NCBI RefSeq assembly: GCF_014127105.1
Contig: NZ_CP059902.1
Location: 1,707,001 to 1,771,000, forward strand
DNA: 64,000 bases
Source: Devosia sp. MC521
GTDB lineage: Bacteria > Pseudomonadota > Alphaproteobacteria > Rhizobiales > Devosiaceae
Reading direction: 5' to 3'
The notes under the pieces were generated by a model. That model did no database searches and was not told the DNA's origin. It saw only the letters and a list, made by a program, of their open reading frames with translations. Made by a program: the position numbers and the translations under genes. Positions 38,243 through 48,552 of the stretch are shown here, one piece after another; the first letter of the stretch is position 1, and every line of letters begins with the position of its first letter.

Positions 38243-40408
38243 TTAAGCCTCGTCGTTATCAACCATCCCGGCACTACCGCGCCCAGACAGGGAGGGATTA
38301 GTCATAAAATACTTATGAGCGCTGAAGGCTTCTTCACCCTCAGAGCGCTTTATGCGGTGTGAACTGCCATCCGGCAAGACTTCCCAGCTTTGTTCGTTGT
38401 CCTTGAGATAGGCACCAAGGATCTGATCCAGTATCTGCTTGTGCACGGTCTTGTTCAGGATCGGGACCATAACTTCCACACGTCCATCCAAGTTCCGGCC
38501 CATCAAATCTGCCGAGGAAATATACACTTTTGCCCGAGGGGACGGCATCATCTCCCCGTTGCCAAAACAGTAAATTCGGCTGTGTTCGAGGAACCGGCCG
38601 ACCACAGATTTTACACGGATATTTTCTGAGAACCCGGGAATACCGGGGCGCAGACAGCAAATCCCACGAACAATCAAGTCAACTTTCACCCCTGCCCGAC
38701 TCGCGTCATAGAGCGCGTCGATGACCTGCGGATCAACCAGCGAGTTCATCTTCAGCAGAATATGGGCCGGCTTACTCTCGCGCGCGAACTCGATCTCGCG
38801 TGCGATGCTCTCGACCAATGTCTGGCGCAAATTGACCGGCGAAACAGCGATGGTTTCGAGTTCGGTCGGCCGCGCATAACCCGTTATAAAATTGAACACG
38901 CGCGCAACGTCACGGGTGATCGAGGGATCAATCGTGAAATAGCTGAGGTCTGTATAAATCTTGGCTGTAATCGGGTGATAGTTGCCGGTGCCAATATGGC
39001 AGTAGCTAACCAGCTTGCCCTTCTCACGACGAACGACCTGGCTCAGCTTGGCGTGGGTTTTTAGCTCAATGAAACCGAACACAACCTGCGCCCCTGCACG
39101 TTCAAGGTCGCGGGCCCAGCGAATATTCGCCTCTTCGTCAAAACGCGCTTTCAGCTCCACGAGGCACGTAACGGACTTGCCCGCCTCTGCCGCCATAACC
39201 AGCGCTTTGACGATCGGGCTGTCTGAAGACGTCCGGTACAGCGTCTGCTTAATCGCCACCACGTCCGGGTCCCGCGCTGCCTGCATCAGGAACTGAGCGA
39301 CGACGTCAAAACTCTCAAATGGATGGTGAACGAGGATGTCCTTAGCGCGGATAGCAGCAAAGCTATCCCCGTTATAGTCGCGGATACGTTCTGGGAAACG
39401 CGCGTGATACGGCGGGAATTTTAGGTCCGCACGATCAACGTCGCAGATTTTACGGGCATCGGCGAGGCCGAGGAACCCCTGTACCTCAAAGACATCCGCC
39501 TCTTTGACGCTGAGCTGTTCGCCAATCTGCCGCTTCAACGCACGGGGCATCGACCGCTCGATTTCTAGGCGGATGACCTGACCTCGGCGACGTTGCCGAA
39601 GTGCAGATTCGAACTCGACAACGAGATCGGCAGCTTCGTCGTCAATTTCAATTTCGCTGTCACGGATGATGCGGAATGCACCCGAACCAACAATCTCATG
39701 GCCAGGGAACATTTTGAGAAAGAACAGCTTCACCAGCGTGTCGATCGACACGACCTCAGTCCGGCCCTCAGAAACCAGAGCCGATGGCAGCGTGATAAAA
39801 CGATCGAGATTACCCGGGATACGCACGAGCGCCGTCAGGTTTTGATCCCCGGTTGGACGCTTGAGTTCAAATGCGAGGGCTAGCCCGAGGTTCGGGATGA
39901 ACGGGAATGGATGGGCTGGATCGACCGCGATTGGGGTCAGGACGGGGAAAATTTCTTCACGGAACAGCTTTTGCAGATAAGCAATTTGTTCCGGCGAGAG
40001 GTCGTCCTGCTCATGGATGACGACATTCTGCTCGACCAGCAATTCGCGCAAATCTTGCCAGTGGTCCTGCTGTTCCAACTGCAAGTGCTGAGCGAGCGTC
40101 GCAATTTCTTCCAGCTGCTCGCTCGGCGATAGTCCGTCGGCCGATTGCTTGGCCAAACCGGCCCGAATTTGGCCCTTCAGCCCCGCAACACGGACCATGT
40201 AGAATTCGTCGAGATTGTTCGCCGAAATAGACACGAAACGGAGGCGCTCTAACAGAGGATGAGCTTCGTTCCCGGCCTCCTCCAGAACCCGCATGTTGAA
40301 TTGAAGCCAGCTGACTTCTCGATTAACGAAACGCGCCGGGCTTTTGCGCAGCGCCTCCACATCTGGGTTGGCACCATCCAGTTCGGCGATTTCGCTCATC
40401 TCATTCAT
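38243..40408 (-). CDS. ppk: Polyphosphate kinase 1
   Basis: A 721-residue enzyme that makes polyphosphate from ATP. The N-terminal domain opens [20 protein letters not shown]; the catalytic domains contain [37 protein letters not shown] and the phospho-histidine region [20 protein letters not shown]. The C-terminal domain has [20 protein letters not shown] and [14 protein letters not shown]. Its start overlaps the end of hdaA (ATGAATGA), so translation is coupled. The operon AI-2E permease, hdaA, ppk, ppx ties growth-phase replication control to phosphate storage. Confidence 0.97.
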   Translation of the reverse strand: MNEMSEIAELDGANPDVEALRKSPARFVNREVSWLQFNMRVLEEAGNEAHPLLERLRFVSISANNLDEFYMVRVAGLKGQIRAGLAKQSADGLSPSEQLEEIATLAQHLQLEQQDHWQDLRELLVEQNVVIHEQDDLSPEQIAYLQKLFREEIFPVLTPIAVDPAHPFPFIPNLGLALAFELKRPTGDQNLTALVRIPGNLDRFITLPSALVSEGRTEVVSIDTLVKLFFLKMFPGHEIVGSGAFRIIRDSEIEIDDEAADLVVEFESALRQRRRGQVIRLEIERSMPRALKRQIGEQLSVKEADVFEVQGFLGLADARKICDVDRADLKFPPYHARFPERIRDYNGDSFAAIRAKDILVHHPFESFDVVAQFLMQAARDPDVVAIKQTLYRTSSDSPIVKALVMAAEAGKSVTCLVELKARFDEEANIRWARDLERAGAQVVFGFIELKTHAKLSQVVRREKGKLVSYCHIGTGNYHPITAKIYTDLSYFTIDPSITRDVARVFNFITGYARPTELETIAVSPVNLRQTLVESIAREIEFARESKPAHILLKMNSLVDPQVIDALYDASRAGVKVDLIVRGICCLRPGIPGFSENIRVKSVVGRFLEHSRIYCFGNGEMMPSPRAKVYISSADLMGRNLDGRVEVMVPILNKTVHKQILDQILGAYLKDNEQSWEVLPDGSSHRIKRSEGEEAFSAHKYFMTNPSLSGRGSAGMVDNDEA

Positions 40409-41126
40409 CGTCGTCTGCGTCCCAGTCCAATTTCAGCGCCGAATCTGCGTCTTGCCGTACGGCAAGAGCTTCACCCGCTATCGCACGCGTAATGGCCGAC
40501 CCTTTCGCAAGAGCCAGCTTGTCCATCAAATCAACCAGACGTTCGGCCTCTTCCGGGCTCCGCTCCATGCGCGGCACCACATAGCCGATTATCTTTGGGT
40601 CGACTGTGATCTGTCGATCACCGAACAACTTCACAAAAATCTGTGACAACGCGATGTCATCACTGATTTCTAATGTGAACACAGGCGCACGCCGAATGCG
40701 AGAGCGGACATCATCGGTCCGCAAATCCCATTTGGCAACGTCTTCGCGCGCCGTCAGCAACAGAGTTCTGTCGCCGCGCATGGCTTGGTTCAGCAGATGG
40801 AAAAGATCATCCTCATTATAATCAAGCCGATCAACGTCCTCTAGCACCAGAGGTTCATTGCCATGTGCGGAAGCAACCGCCGCTATCGTTTGGGGCGTTA
40901 CCAGCACAGCTCCGCTGCGCTCAGCAAAAATGCGCGCGACATGAGATTTTCCCGACGAGGTGGGACCAATCAACATGGTCACCCCGTCAGGCCAATGTGG
41001 CCACGCTTCGATACGGGCATAGGCTAAGGCGTTTCCTGCACCAACGAGATAGTCATCTTCAGCGTGCGAGGGTTCGTGAACGAACTCCAGCGGAAGTTGC
41101 CGGGGTCCGTTCTCAGGCAAAGCCAT
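40401..41126 (-). CDS. hdaA: DnaA-inactivator HdaA (Hda-type AAA+ protein)
   Basis: A 241-residue AAA+ protein resembling the DnaA ATPase domain without the DNA-binding domain IV. Walker A is [15 protein letters not shown] (about 53-67), Walker [21 protein letters not shown]. The N-terminal [13 protein letters not shown] fits the clamp-binding motif (QLPLEF) near residues 10-15, which loads Hda onto the beta clamp to stimulate DnaA-ATP hydrolysis. Preceded without a gap by the AI-2E permease gene. Confidence 0.93.
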   Translation of the reverse strand: MALPENGPRQLPLEFVHEPSHAEDDYLVGAGNALAYARIEAWPHWPDGVTMLIGPTSSGKSHVARIFAERSGAVLVTPQTIAAVASAHGNEPLVLEDVDRLDYNEDDLFHLLNQAMRGDRTLLLTAREDVAKWDLRTDDVRSRIRRAPVFTLEISDDIALSQIFVKLFGDRQITVDPKIIGYVVPRMERSPEEAERLVDLMDKLALAKGSAITRAIAGEALAVRQDADSALKLDWDADDDE

Positions 41127-42221
41127 TTAATTCTGGTCCTTGTGGTCGATTGGAGCTGGCGCATCTGTCCCAAGATAGAGCGCACTTTCCTTATATTTTC
41201 GCACGCCATACCGCACGAGTACCGAGGCAATGGCCGCCATTGGAACAGCCAGCAGGAGCCCGGTGAATCCGAACAGCGCACCCAGAGCGAGGAGCGCAAA
41301 CATCATCCATACAGGGTTGATGTTGATCGATGAGCCCACGAGCTTTGGATAGAGAATATTGCCTTCGATGAACTGCCAGAACAGGAAGGCCGCGCACACG
41401 AGGCCTACCATCCACATGTTTGGCCAGAACTGCACGAGCGCAATGCCCACTGATAGCCCGAATCCGACGGCCGCACCGACGAATGGAATAAAGCTCAGCA
41501 GGCCGCCGATAATACCCACGGCCAAACCAAAGTTCAGCCCAATCAGCGATAGCGCGGTCGCATAGAACGCAGCATCGAGCAGGAGAACCGAGCCCTGCCC
41601 GCGGATAACGCCGGCCATGGAATCGTCAATCTCGCGCAGGATGCCTTTGATCTCGCCTTTATGCTGGCGTGGCAAAAGCCCTTCGACCCCATCAACCATC
41701 CCCTGCCAATCGAGCAGCAGATAGAACGCCACCACCGGCGCCACGACCAGAAACGCGACGACGGACGCGCCAGACATGCCGATATTGACCAATTCGGCAG
41801 GCAGTCGCGTAATCCAACCGAGCAAATTGCGCGCAATCTCGTTGATACCACGCTCAACTTCGGCGGCACGTTCAGGCCCGAGCCATGCGCTGACCTCAGG
41901 CGAATACTGATTTATGAGCCCCTGAAGGTCGCGATACAGACTCGGCGCGCGCTGAATAAGGCCAACAATCTGCTGTCCGATCATCGGAACCAGCATGAAG
42001 AACAAGCCGATGATCACGACGATAATCGCCGTCAACACCAATGCCGTCGCCCAAACGCGCTTAAATCGCCAGCGCTCAAGCTGGTTTACCACCGGATTGA
42101 GCAGATAGGCCAAGGCCGCCCCAACCACGAATGGAAGCAGGATGCCCCGGAAAATCCAGAGCGATAAAAGCAGGGCAGCCAAGAGGCCGATCCAGATGGT
42201 CACTTGATTTCGGAGCGTCAT
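41127..42221 (-). CDS. AI-2E family transporter (PerM/UPF0118)
   Basis: A 364-residue permease with about eight membrane segments: two near the N-terminus ([20 protein letters not shown]), one near 68-88, then a soluble part (about 90-150) and a C-terminal group ending [20 protein letters not shown]. The family includes TqsA and Na/H antiporter-like proteins, so substrate is uncertain. First gene of the hdaA-ppk-ppx run and divergent from purM. Confidence 0.88.
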   Translation of the reverse strand: MTLRNQVTIWIGLLAALLLSLWIFRGILLPFVVGAALAYLLNPVVNQLERWRFKRVWATALVLTAIIVVIIGLFFMLVPMIGQQIVGLIQRAPSLYRDLQGLINQYSPEVSAWLGPERAAEVERGINEIARNLLGWITRLPAELVNIGMSGASVVAFLVVAPVVAFYLLLDWQGMVDGVEGLLPRQHKGEIKGILREIDDSMAGVIRGQGSVLLLDAAFYATALSLIGLNFGLAVGIIGGLLSFIPFVGAAVGFGLSVGIALVQFWPNMWMVGLVCAAFLFWQFIEGNILYPKLVGSSININPVWMMFALLALGALFGFTGLLLAVPMAAIASVLVRYGVRKYKESALYLGTDAPAPIDHKDQN

Positions 42222-42355
42222 TGCTGCGTGTAGCCCTTGCTTATAGGAAATCGAGAAGCTATCAGCCGTCTAACGGCCAACACCGAAAGTTTCAACCAAC
42301 CCCGGTGGCGCGCGGTTCACTCTGCCCGCTATCCTCAGCATTTGGCACCAGGCTC

Positions 42356-43432
42356 ATGTCCGACACACCACACCTGCCACCTAATGGGCTTTCTTACAAG
42401 CAGGCAGGGGTCGATATCGACGCCGGCAATGCTCTGGTAGAGGCCATCAAGCCCGCAGTGAAGTCCACCCGACGCCCCGGCGCCGACGGCGAGATCGGCG
42501 GATTTGGTGGTCTTTTTGATTTAAGGGCCGCAGGTTTCAAAGATCCAGTTCTGGTTGCCGCCAATGATGGTGTCGGGACCAAGCTCAAGATCGCTATCGA
42601 CACGGGCAAGCACAACACCATCGGCCAAGATCTGGTCGCCATGTGCGTCAACGACCTTGTCGTTCAGGGTGCCGAGCCCCTTTTCTTCCTCGACTATTTC
42701 GCCACCGGCAAACTTGACGTGGCTCAGGGCACGGCGATTGTCGAAGGCATTGCCCACGGTTGCCGCCTGGCCGGTTGCGCACTGATCGGCGGCGAAACCG
42801 CTGAAATGCCCGGCATGTATCATGGCAATGATTATGACCTCGCAGGCTTTGCCGTTGGCGCCGCCGAACGTGGCACCCTCCTTCCACGCGCCGATATCGC
42901 CGCTGGTGATACGCTGGTTGCCATCGCCTCGTCTGGCGTCCACTCCAACGGTTACTCGCTCGTTCGCAAGATCGTTGACCTCTCCGGCCTCGCCTGGGAC
43001 GCACCAGCACCATTTGCTGAAGGCAAAACCCTCGCAGAAGCCCTGCTCGAGCCGACCCGCATCTATGTGAAGCCACTGCTGGCTGCGCTCAAGGAAGGTC
43101 TGGGTATTAAAGCCCTCGCGCACATCACCGGCGGCGGCTTCATCGACAATATCCCGCGCGTACTGCCTGACCACCTCGCCGCTGACGTCGATCTCGATGC
43201 GGTCACCGTTCCTGCCGTCTTTAGCTGGATGAGCAAGGTTGGCGGCATGGAAGAGCGCGAAATGCTCCGCACCTTCAATTGCGGCGTCGGCATGCTGGTT
43301 GCTGTCGCGCCGGCAGATGCTGAGAAGCTGGTCGCCTCGCTCACCGCTAATGGTGAAATCGCAGCTGTCGTCGGTCAGTTGACCGAGCGCACGGGCGAAC
43401 CTGTGACCTTCCGCGGCAAGCTCGCTCTATGA
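42356..43432 (+). CDS. purM: Phosphoribosylformylglycinamidine cyclo-ligase
   Basis: A 358-residue AIR synthetase, step 5 of purine synthesis. [20 protein letters not shown] is the usual start of the family, with the ATP-binding [17 protein letters not shown], the metal-binding [20 protein letters not shown] and [13 protein letters not shown]. Start at the ATG at 42356; the frame is open for 225 bases upstream but lacks similarity. The stop overlaps the purN ATG as ATGA. Confidence 0.97.
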   Translation: MSDTPHLPPNGLSYKQAGVDIDAGNALVEAIKPAVKSTRRPGADGEIGGFGGLFDLRAAGFKDPVLVAANDGVGTKLKIAIDTGKHNTIGQDLVAMCVNDLVVQGAEPLFFLDYFATGKLDVAQGTAIVEGIAHGCRLAGCALIGGETAEMPGMYHGNDYDLAGFAVGAAERGTLLPRADIAAGDTLVAIASSGVHSNGYSLVRKIVDLSGLAWDAPAPFAEGKTLAEALLEPTRIYVKPLLAALKEGLGIKALAHITGGGFIDNIPRVLPDHLAADVDLDAVTVPAVFSWMSKVGGMEEREMLRTFNCGVGMLVAVAPADAEKLVASLTANGEIAAVVGQLTERTGEPVTFRGKLAL

Positions 43433-44007
43433 GCAAGAAAAAGGTCGCCATTCTGATCTCGGGGCGCGGCTCAAACATGAGCGCGCTCATCGAGGCCGCA
43501 AAGGCTCCCGATTTTCCAGCCGAGATCGTCGGCGTGCTGTCCAACAAGGCAGCCGCGCCCGGTCTTGAGATCGCGGCGAGCCACGGCATTGCCACAGCCT
43601 CGCTGGCGCAGAGCAAGTTCCCCAGTCGGGAAATGTTCGAAGACACCATGACCCTCATGCTCGAAAGATGGGAGGTCGATATTGTCTGCCTCGCCGGTTT
43701 CATGCGCGTTCTGGGTGAGGACTTCGTCAACCGCTGGGAAGGTCGGATGATCAACATCCACCCCTCCCTGCTCCCAGCCTACAAAGGCCTCGACACCCAT
43801 GCCCGCGTTCTCGCGGCGGGTGAAATGGAACACGGCTGCACCGTCCACTTTGTGACGCCCGGTCTCGACGAAGGCGACGCGATCCTGCAAGCCCGCGTCC
43901 CCGTTCTGCCCGACGACACAGAAGACACCCTCGCGGCTCGCGTTCTGGTGGAAGAACACCGCATCTACCCCGAGGCGTTGAAACAACTCGCCCTTGGCAA
44001 AATGTAA
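43429..44007 (+). CDS. purN: Phosphoribosylglycinamide formyltransferase
   Basis: A 192-residue GAR transformylase that uses 10-formyl-THF (made by folD). [20 protein letters not shown] is the nucleotide-binding start, then [20 protein letters not shown] and the catalytic segment [20 protein letters not shown] with Asn-His-Asp residues. Coupled to purM and ended by a strong terminator. Confidence 0.97.
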   Translation: MSKKKVAILISGRGSNMSALIEAAKAPDFPAEIVGVLSNKAAAPGLEIAASHGIATASLAQSKFPSREMFEDTMTLMLERWEVDIVCLAGFMRVLGEDFVNRWEGRMINIHPSLLPAYKGLDTHARVLAAGEMEHGCTVHFVTPGLDEGDAILQARVPVLPDDTEDTLAARVLVEEHRIYPEALKQLALGKM

Positions 44008-44010
44008 AAT

Positions 44011-44038
44011 AGGCCGGAGCGATCCGGCCTTTTCTTTA
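44011..44038 (+). terminator. Intrinsic terminator of purMN
   Basis: AGGCCGGA-GCGA-TCCGGCCT, an 8-bp stem with a GNRA tetraloop, followed by TTTCTTT. Confidence 0.9.
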
Positions 44039-44082
44039 TCCATCACCAAAATCGATCGCCCCCATTGTCAAAATCGGTTCGA

Positions 44083-44128
44083 CGCCACTCCAGCGCAGGC
44101 GTAGACCAACGCATCTATTGGAGTGGCG
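44083..44128 (+). promoter_or_regulatory. 10-bp inverted repeat covering the EamA gene ribosome-binding site
   Basis: CGCCACTCCA (44083-44092) and TGGAGTGGCG (44119-44128) are perfect complements around a 26-base loop. The second arm holds GGAG, the ribosome-binding site 8 bases before the ATG at 44132. Folding of the mRNA would block it; alternatively it is an operator. Confidence 0.5.
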
Positions 44129-44131
44129 ATA

Positions 44132-45016
44132 ATGAGTCTGCGTGATTGGTGTTGGATTGTTCTCTTAGGATCTATCTGGGGCTGCTCATTTATTTTCAAT
44201 GCCGTTCTCATTCGCGAACTCAGCCCGCTCTGGATCACAACCTTGCGGGTCGGCATTGGGGCCATCGGCTGTTGGGCAATCCTTTTCCTGCTGAAAAAAC
44301 CCGTTCCGCGCGATCCTAAGCTCTGGGGGCAGTTGGCCCTTCTCGGCGTCATCGCCTATGCCATTCCTTTTGCGCTGTTTCCAACGGCACAAGCCCACCT
44401 CGCCAGTGGTGTTGCCGCCATCATCAATGCGCTCACCCCAATGATGACTGCGATCATGTCCCACTTCTGGCCCGGCGGTGAAAAATCCGGCCCCCGTAAA
44501 TTCATCGGTGTAGGCATTGGCTTCGTTGGCGCTGCCATTCTGGTGTCACCCGCCCTGCAAAGCGACGGCAACACGGCACTATGGGCCGTCGGCGCCTGTC
44601 TCGCGGCAACGCTGTGCTATGCGCTCTCACTCAACATCACTCGCTCCTACAAGCATGTCGAGCCGACCGCCTTCGCCGCCATCGCGCTTACGGGCTCGGC
44701 CATATTGAGCCTGCCGGTGGCGTTAAGCCTCAACGGCCTGCCACAGATTACGCAGATTGAAACACTCGGCTCCTTACTCGGCCTGGGCCTCTTATCGACG
44801 GCCCTCACCTTTCTGATCATGTATCGAATTCTTCCGCGCGTTGGCGCGACCAATTTCGCCACCACAACCTTTATTGCGCCAATCTCCACGCTGATTTTGG
44901 GCACCTTCCTTTTGGGCGAGGCGATCTTGCCCATCCAAATCCTAGGCATGTTGGTGATCTTCTTCGGCCTGCTTTTCATTGACGGCCGCATCCAGACACT
45001 CCTGCGAAAACGCTAG
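44132..45016 (+). CDS. EamA/DMT family exporter
   Basis: A 294-residue protein with about ten membrane segments in two EamA halves, the first opening SLRDWCWIVLLGSIWGCSFI and the second near 150 (LWAVGACLAATLCYALSLNI). Typical of drug/metabolite (amino-acid or nucleoside-like) exporters; substrate unknown. The ATG at 44132 is preferred to a GTG 9 bases upstream, which would lie in the ribosome-binding-site region. Confidence 0.9.
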   Translation: MSLRDWCWIVLLGSIWGCSFIFNAVLIRELSPLWITTLRVGIGAIGCWAILFLLKKPVPRDPKLWGQLALLGVIAYAIPFALFPTAQAHLASGVAAIINALTPMMTAIMSHFWPGGEKSGPRKFIGVGIGFVGAAILVSPALQSDGNTALWAVGACLAATLCYALSLNITRSYKHVEPTAFAAIALTGSAILSLPVALSLNGLPQITQIETLGSLLGLGLLSTALTFLIMYRILPRVGATNFATTTFIAPISTLILGTFLLGEAILPIQILGMLVIFFGLLFIDGRIQTLLRKR

Positions 45017-45064
45017 GAACCCTTCGGGTTTGGACCCGTTCGCTTCCCAGCAAAGGAGCGCGCC

Positions 45065-45268
45065 ATGCCAGACCCAATTCCAGTGCCAGAGCCAATCCCG
45101 GGTGTACCGCCGCAACCTGAACCGCCCCAACCCCAGCCCGTAGATCCTGTGCCTCCAGAGCCCCAGGAGGTGCCGCCACACCAGCCGCCGGTGGAAGACC
45201 CCATTCCGCCCACGCCGGGGCCCGACGTGCCGCCGCCGCCCTCTCCAGGCACTGTGCCGACGATGTAA
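45065..45268 (+). CDS. Small proline-rich acidic protein
   Basis: 67 residues, of which 32 are Pro; the rest are mainly Val, Glu, Asp, Gln and Ile, with no Lys or Arg. It begins MPDPIPVPEPIPGVPPQPEP and contains a PPPP run near the C-terminus. A strong AAGGAG lies 6 bases before the ATG and a good terminator follows the stop, so it looks like a real gene. No signal peptide or membrane segment. Function not recognised; a polyproline-helix linker or adaptor is possible. The PPPP run should need elongation factor P for efficient translation. Confidence 0.6.
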   Translation: MPDPIPVPEPIPGVPPQPEPPQPQPVDPVPPEPQEVPPHQPPVEDPIPPTPGPDVPPPPSPGTVPTM

Positions 45269-45273
45269 AAACA

Positions 45274-45300
45274 AAAACCCGGCTCAGTGGCCGGGTTTTC
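45274..45300. terminator. Bidirectional terminator between the proline-rich gene and gatB
   Basis: AAAACCCGGC, six-base loop, GCCGGGTTTT. T runs follow in both directions, so it can end the plus-strand gene and gatB on the minus strand. Confidence 0.85.
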
Positions 45301-45345
45301 CATTCATTCAACGTTCTGACTGGATCTGCATCCAGACCCGCGTTC

Positions 45346-46845
45346 TTACTCGATCCCGAGCTTCTGCTTCATGAGATCGTTGAGAGCCTGCGGATTGGCC
45401 TTGCCACCGGAAGCCTTCATCGCCTGACCGACAAACCAGCCCATCATGCTTGGCTTCGCCTTAACCTTCTCAACCTGTTCCGGGTTGGCGGCGATGATGT
45501 CGTCCACGATCTTTTCAATCGCGCCAAGATCGGTCACTTGCTTTAGGCCACGGGCTTCAACGATAGCTGCCGGATCACCGTCTTTCTCTTCCGAGATGAT
45601 GATCTGCAGCACGTCCTTGCCGCCCTTCGACGAGATCGTGCCCGCAGCAATCAGGTCAACCACACCAGCAATCTGCGCTGGGGTGATGTGGGTTTCGTAA
45701 ACTGCCTTGCCTTCGCTGTTTGCGAAAGCAGCCACGTCACCATTGAGGATATTCGCAACAGCCTTGCCGTCGCGCTTGCTGCCGCCGTGCGCCACGATGC
45801 TTTCGAAGAAGTCAGCGGTTTCGCGTTCGAGCGTCAGCACATGCGCGTCATACTTGGTGACACCAAAATCGCGCACAAAACGTGCCTGCTTTTCGTCTGG
45901 CAGTTCTGGCAGATTTTCAGCCAAAGCCGCGACGAAAGCATCGTCGAATTCAAGTGGCAGCAAGTCTGGATCTGGGAAGTAGCGATAATCGTGCGCTTCT
46001 TCCTTCGAACGCATAGCGCGCGTTTCACCGTTCTTCGGGTCAAACAGGCGCGTTTCCTGATCGATCGAGCCACCATCTTCCAGAATGTCGATCTGGCGAC
46101 GGGCTTCATATTCAATCGCCTGACCCGCGAAACGGATCGAATTGACGTTCTTGATTTCGCAACGCGTACCGAATTCGCCACCCGGACGACGTACCGATAC
46201 GTTCACGTCAGCACGCATGGAGCCCTGCTCCATATTGCCGTCGCAAGTACCGAGATAACGCAGGATAGCACGAAGCTTGGAGAGATACTCCTTGGCTTCT
46301 TCGGACGAACGCAGGTCGGGCTTGGAGACGATTTCCATCAGGGCGACGCCCGAACGGTTCAGGTCAACAAAGCTCATGTTTGGGTGCTGATCGTGGATCG
46401 ACTTACCCGCGTCCTGCTCAAGGTGCAGACGTTCGACACCGATCTCAATGGTTTCCCCATCGACGTCGATGGTGATCACACCTTCGCCAACGATTGGGTC
46501 CTTGAACTGCGAAATCTGATAACCCTGCGGCAAGTCAGGGTAGAAATAGTTTTTGCGGTCAAAGACCGAGCGCTTGTTGATCTGAGCCTTCAGACCCAGA
46601 CCTGTGCGCACAGCCTGACGCACGCATTCTTCGTTGATGGTCGGCAGCATGCCGGGCATGGCGGCATCAACAAAGCTGACGTTCGCATTAGGAGGATTAC
46701 CGAAAGCGGTCGACGAGCCAGAGAACAGCTTGCTTTCGCTGGTCACTTGCGCGTGCACTTCCATACCAATGATCACTTCCCAATCGCCGGTCGAACCGGA
46801 GATCAGACGCTTTTTGTCGGGAGTACGGGTGTCAACGAGTGTCAT
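45346..46845 (-). CDS. gatB: Asp/Glu-tRNA amidotransferase subunit B
   Basis: A 499-residue GatB kinase/tRNA-binding subunit. [20 protein letters not shown] is its signature, followed by [20 protein letters not shown] and [20 protein letters not shown]; a helical YqeY-like C-terminal domain (about 360-499, ending [12 protein letters not shown]) recognises the tRNA. With GatA and GatC it converts Asp-tRNA(Asn) and Glu-tRNA(Gln) to the amidated forms. It is separated from gatA/gatC by four other genes. Confidence 0.97.
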   Translation of the reverse strand: MTLVDTRTPDKKRLISGSTGDWEVIIGMEVHAQVTSESKLFSGSSTAFGNPPNANVSFVDAAMPGMLPTINEECVRQAVRTGLGLKAQINKRSVFDRKNYFYPDLPQGYQISQFKDPIVGEGVITIDVDGETIEIGVERLHLEQDAGKSIHDQHPNMSFVDLNRSGVALMEIVSKPDLRSSEEAKEYLSKLRAILRYLGTCDGNMEQGSMRADVNVSVRRPGGEFGTRCEIKNVNSIRFAGQAIEYEARRQIDILEDGGSIDQETRLFDPKNGETRAMRSKEEAHDYRYFPDPDLLPLEFDDAFVAALAENLPELPDEKQARFVRDFGVTKYDAHVLTLERETADFFESIVAHGGSKRDGKAVANILNGDVAAFANSEGKAVYETHITPAQIAGVVDLIAAGTISSKGGKDVLQIIISEEKDGDPAAIVEARGLKQVTDLGAIEKIVDDIIAANPEQVEKVKAKPSMMGWFVGQAMKASGGKANPQALNDLMKQKLGIE

Positions 46846-46857
46846 GTTTCGGCAGTC

Positions 46858-47346
46858 CTATGCCGCTTCCGGCAATGCCTTGCGGAAGCGAATCTTGTCG
46901 AGTTCGTAGTTCAGGCTGGCGGAAAACTTCATACCGCGCCACACCGGAATATATCCGTTGCGCTCGTAGAAGCGTACCGCCCCGGTGTTGCCGGCCGAGG
47001 TTTCAAGCTCCACGAAAGTGTAGCCTGCGTTGGCGATAACCTCTTCCAGCGCTGCAAGCAAGGCCGCACCGATGCCTTGGCTTTGCGCAAATGGTGCGAC
47101 CCACAGGTCAGAAATCACATTATCGGAAAATTCCCTTGCGCCCCAGCCCACTGGCACATCGCCGATTGTCGCAACATGCATGGTTTCCGACTTGTCGCGA
47201 CAAAAGGTGCAAAACTCTGCAAACAGCTTTTCGCGATCACAGCGCCCAGCATCCTGCGCTCCAAATTCGCTTTGCTGCCAGGAGGCAAAAGCCAATGAGC
47301 CCAGTGCTTCCCAGTCAAGATCACGATCCGGCTGAGAGACACGCAT
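46858..47346 (-). CDS. GNAT family N-acetyltransferase
   Basis: A 162-residue protein of the Gcn5-related fold. Acetyl-CoA-binding motif A is seen as LWVAPFAQSQGIGAALLAAL, followed by FVELETSAGNTGAVRFYERN and GYIPVWRG. The opening MRVSQPDRDLDWEALGSLAF and the C-terminal FRKALPEAA give no clue to the acceptor. It lies 12 bases before gatB and 9 bases after the chorismate mutase stop on the minus strand, so these genes probably share a transcript. Confidence 0.87.
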   Translation of the reverse strand: MRVSQPDRDLDWEALGSLAFASWQQSEFGAQDAGRCDREKLFAEFCTFCRDKSETMHVATIGDVPVGWGAREFSDNVISDLWVAPFAQSQGIGAALLAALEEVIANAGYTFVELETSAGNTGAVRFYERNGYIPVWRGMKFSASLNYELDKIRFRKALPEAA

Positions 47347-47355
47347 GGAAATTTC

Positions 47356-47670
47356 CTATTTTGCCCGGCGACGGGCGGCAATAATGCCCTTTTCGAAATT
47401 GATGTTCCAATCGATCAGCGTCCGCCAAATCAGCTCGGCCTGATCTTCATCCAAGTCCTGCTCAACGCTGAGCGCGCGAACCTTAGAAATAATTGCTTCG
47501 ATACGCACCGGGTCAAACGCTTCATGCGGATCGGTTTTAATCTCAGCCATGCGCGTGACATAAGCGTGGCGTTCCGCAAACAAATTCAACAGCGCCCGAT
47601 CAATGCGGTCGATCTCGAAACGAACGTCTTCTTTTGTCTCGCATTGCGCGGGAAGTTTAGCGGCAGTCAC
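47356..47670 (-). CDS. Chorismate mutase (AroQ type)
   Basis: A 104-residue all-helical enzyme that turns chorismate into prephenate for Phe and Tyr synthesis. DVRFEIDRIDRALLNLFAER, then YVTRMAEIKTDPHEAFDPVR, hold the family Arg/Lys active-site residues. It starts with GTG at 47670; no strong ribosome-binding site is seen. A short TAG-interrupted reading frame precedes it. Because only one helix bundle is present, it is monofunctional and may rely on dimerisation. Confidence 0.9.
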   Translation of the reverse strand: MTAAKLPAQCETKEDVRFEIDRIDRALLNLFAERHAYVTRMAEIKTDPHEAFDPVRIEAIISKVRALSVEQDLDEDQAELIWRTLIDWNINFEKGIIAARRRAK

Positions 47671-48035
47671 AAGCGTATCCAGTCAAAAAAGCTCGGAAAA
47701 TTGTGACATGTATTCCACCCGCTTTTCAATGCCACCAATGGCGGTTTCGGTACGCTCGGTCCGGCAGGGAACAGAAAAAGCCTAGCTTGCGGCCCCCATC
47801 CGCACAAAGCATCCCTTCATCTCTCCTCAGCGTTTACTTCTGAGGTAAAATAAGCCCCCGAGGCCCCTCTCGGCTGCCTGCCCAAGCTCCCCTCTTCAAG
47901 CACTTATTCCCATTACGCTTTCGCGTCCTATGGGCTTGGCTCGTGCGCGCAAAACGCCAAATAGAACGACAACGGTGCCCCTCCACAGGCCCATAAATGC
48001 CAGCCTAATGCCACTTTCAGGCCCCTGTGCCTTCG
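47671..48035 (-). other. Leader region of chorismate mutase with an interrupted small frame
   Basis: About 365 bases without a recognised gene. On the minus strand a frame at 47820-47683 starts with ATG close after GAGGAG, codes MKGCFVRMGAAS, meets TAG, then stays open for 32 codons (including RTERTETAIGGIEKRVEYMS) to a TGA 12 bases before chorismate mutase. It may be a leader peptide, a decayed small gene or chance. A further 62-codon frame at 47896-48084 has no support. Confidence 0.35.
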
Positions 48036-48077
48036 TCAAAAGAAATTGCCGCCCCCTGTTCCCAGAGAGCGGCAATT
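48036..48077 (-). terminator. Intrinsic terminator after the gatCA gene block
   Basis: AATTGCCGC and GCGGCAATT (perfect 9-bp stem, 16-base loop), followed on the minus strand by TCTTTT. It ends the transcript of gatC, acetyltransferase, gatA and the unknown protein. Confidence 0.8.
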
Positions 48078-48099
48078 CAATCACGGGTTACGCGTGCAC

Positions 48100-48417
48100 T
48101 TAGTGCTTGGTCACTTCGCTTAACGCAGCGGCCATGTGTTCCCATTCTGTGGAAACGCTCGCCGTCGCGCGGCGCTTACCGGCGCGGCGATACCAATAGT
48201 CGGCATTGGCGAGATCGGCTTCAATCCAATGCATCAAGGCATGGACCCAATCGAACGCCTGCACACCTTCCATCGACTGGACGATCGCGTGCGCGCGCTC
48301 CCATTCCATGCCAATACGGAACTCGCCTTTCTTGAGCCACCAGAGCGCCTGCAACGGCTTACTCATATCCTTCGGCGGCTCAGACCAGTCGAGCGTCGTA
48401 AAAATATCTGCGGCCAT
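48100..48417 (-). CDS. Conserved-looking protein of unknown function
   Basis: A 105-residue soluble protein (longer by up to 37 residues if an upstream start is used) rich in Trp: FTTLDWSEPPKDMSKPLQAL then WWLKKGEFRIGMEWERAHAI and VHALMHWIEADLANADYWYR. I do not recognise a domain, but the many Trp and Glu residues and the compact length suggest a folded helical protein. I chose the ATG at 48417 because AGGA lies upstream; ATGs at 48462 and 48483 have no ribosome-binding site. Last gene before the terminator in the gatCA block. Confidence 0.7.
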   Translation of the reverse strand: MAADIFTTLDWSEPPKDMSKPLQALWWLKKGEFRIGMEWERAHAIVQSMEGVQAFDWVHALMHWIEADLANADYWYRRAGKRRATASVSTEWEHMAAALSEVTKH

Positions 48418-48552
48418 CGGTGATGTTCCTGTTGGCCCGGGCGCCTCGGCTGGAGGCGTCATTACCAGTTTCAACTTGTGCATGACCCGGAAATAATGCG
48501 GAAAGGCGGCACAATCAAGCGCCGCCACCTGATCTAGGGGTTTAGTGGGGTC

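Noticed and set aside
40401..41126. HdaA as a replication initiator DnaA
   Set aside because: It is half the length of DnaA, lacks the DNA-binding domain IV and starts with a clamp-binding motif, so it is Hda-type.
45688..47298. A long plus-strand frame (536 codons) opposite gatB
   Set aside because: Antisense shadow of gatB and the acetyltransferase gene; no ribosome-binding site or domain.
47896..48084. A 62-codon minus-strand frame next to the gatCA terminator
   Set aside because: It overlaps the terminator stem, has no ribosome-binding site and shows no family.
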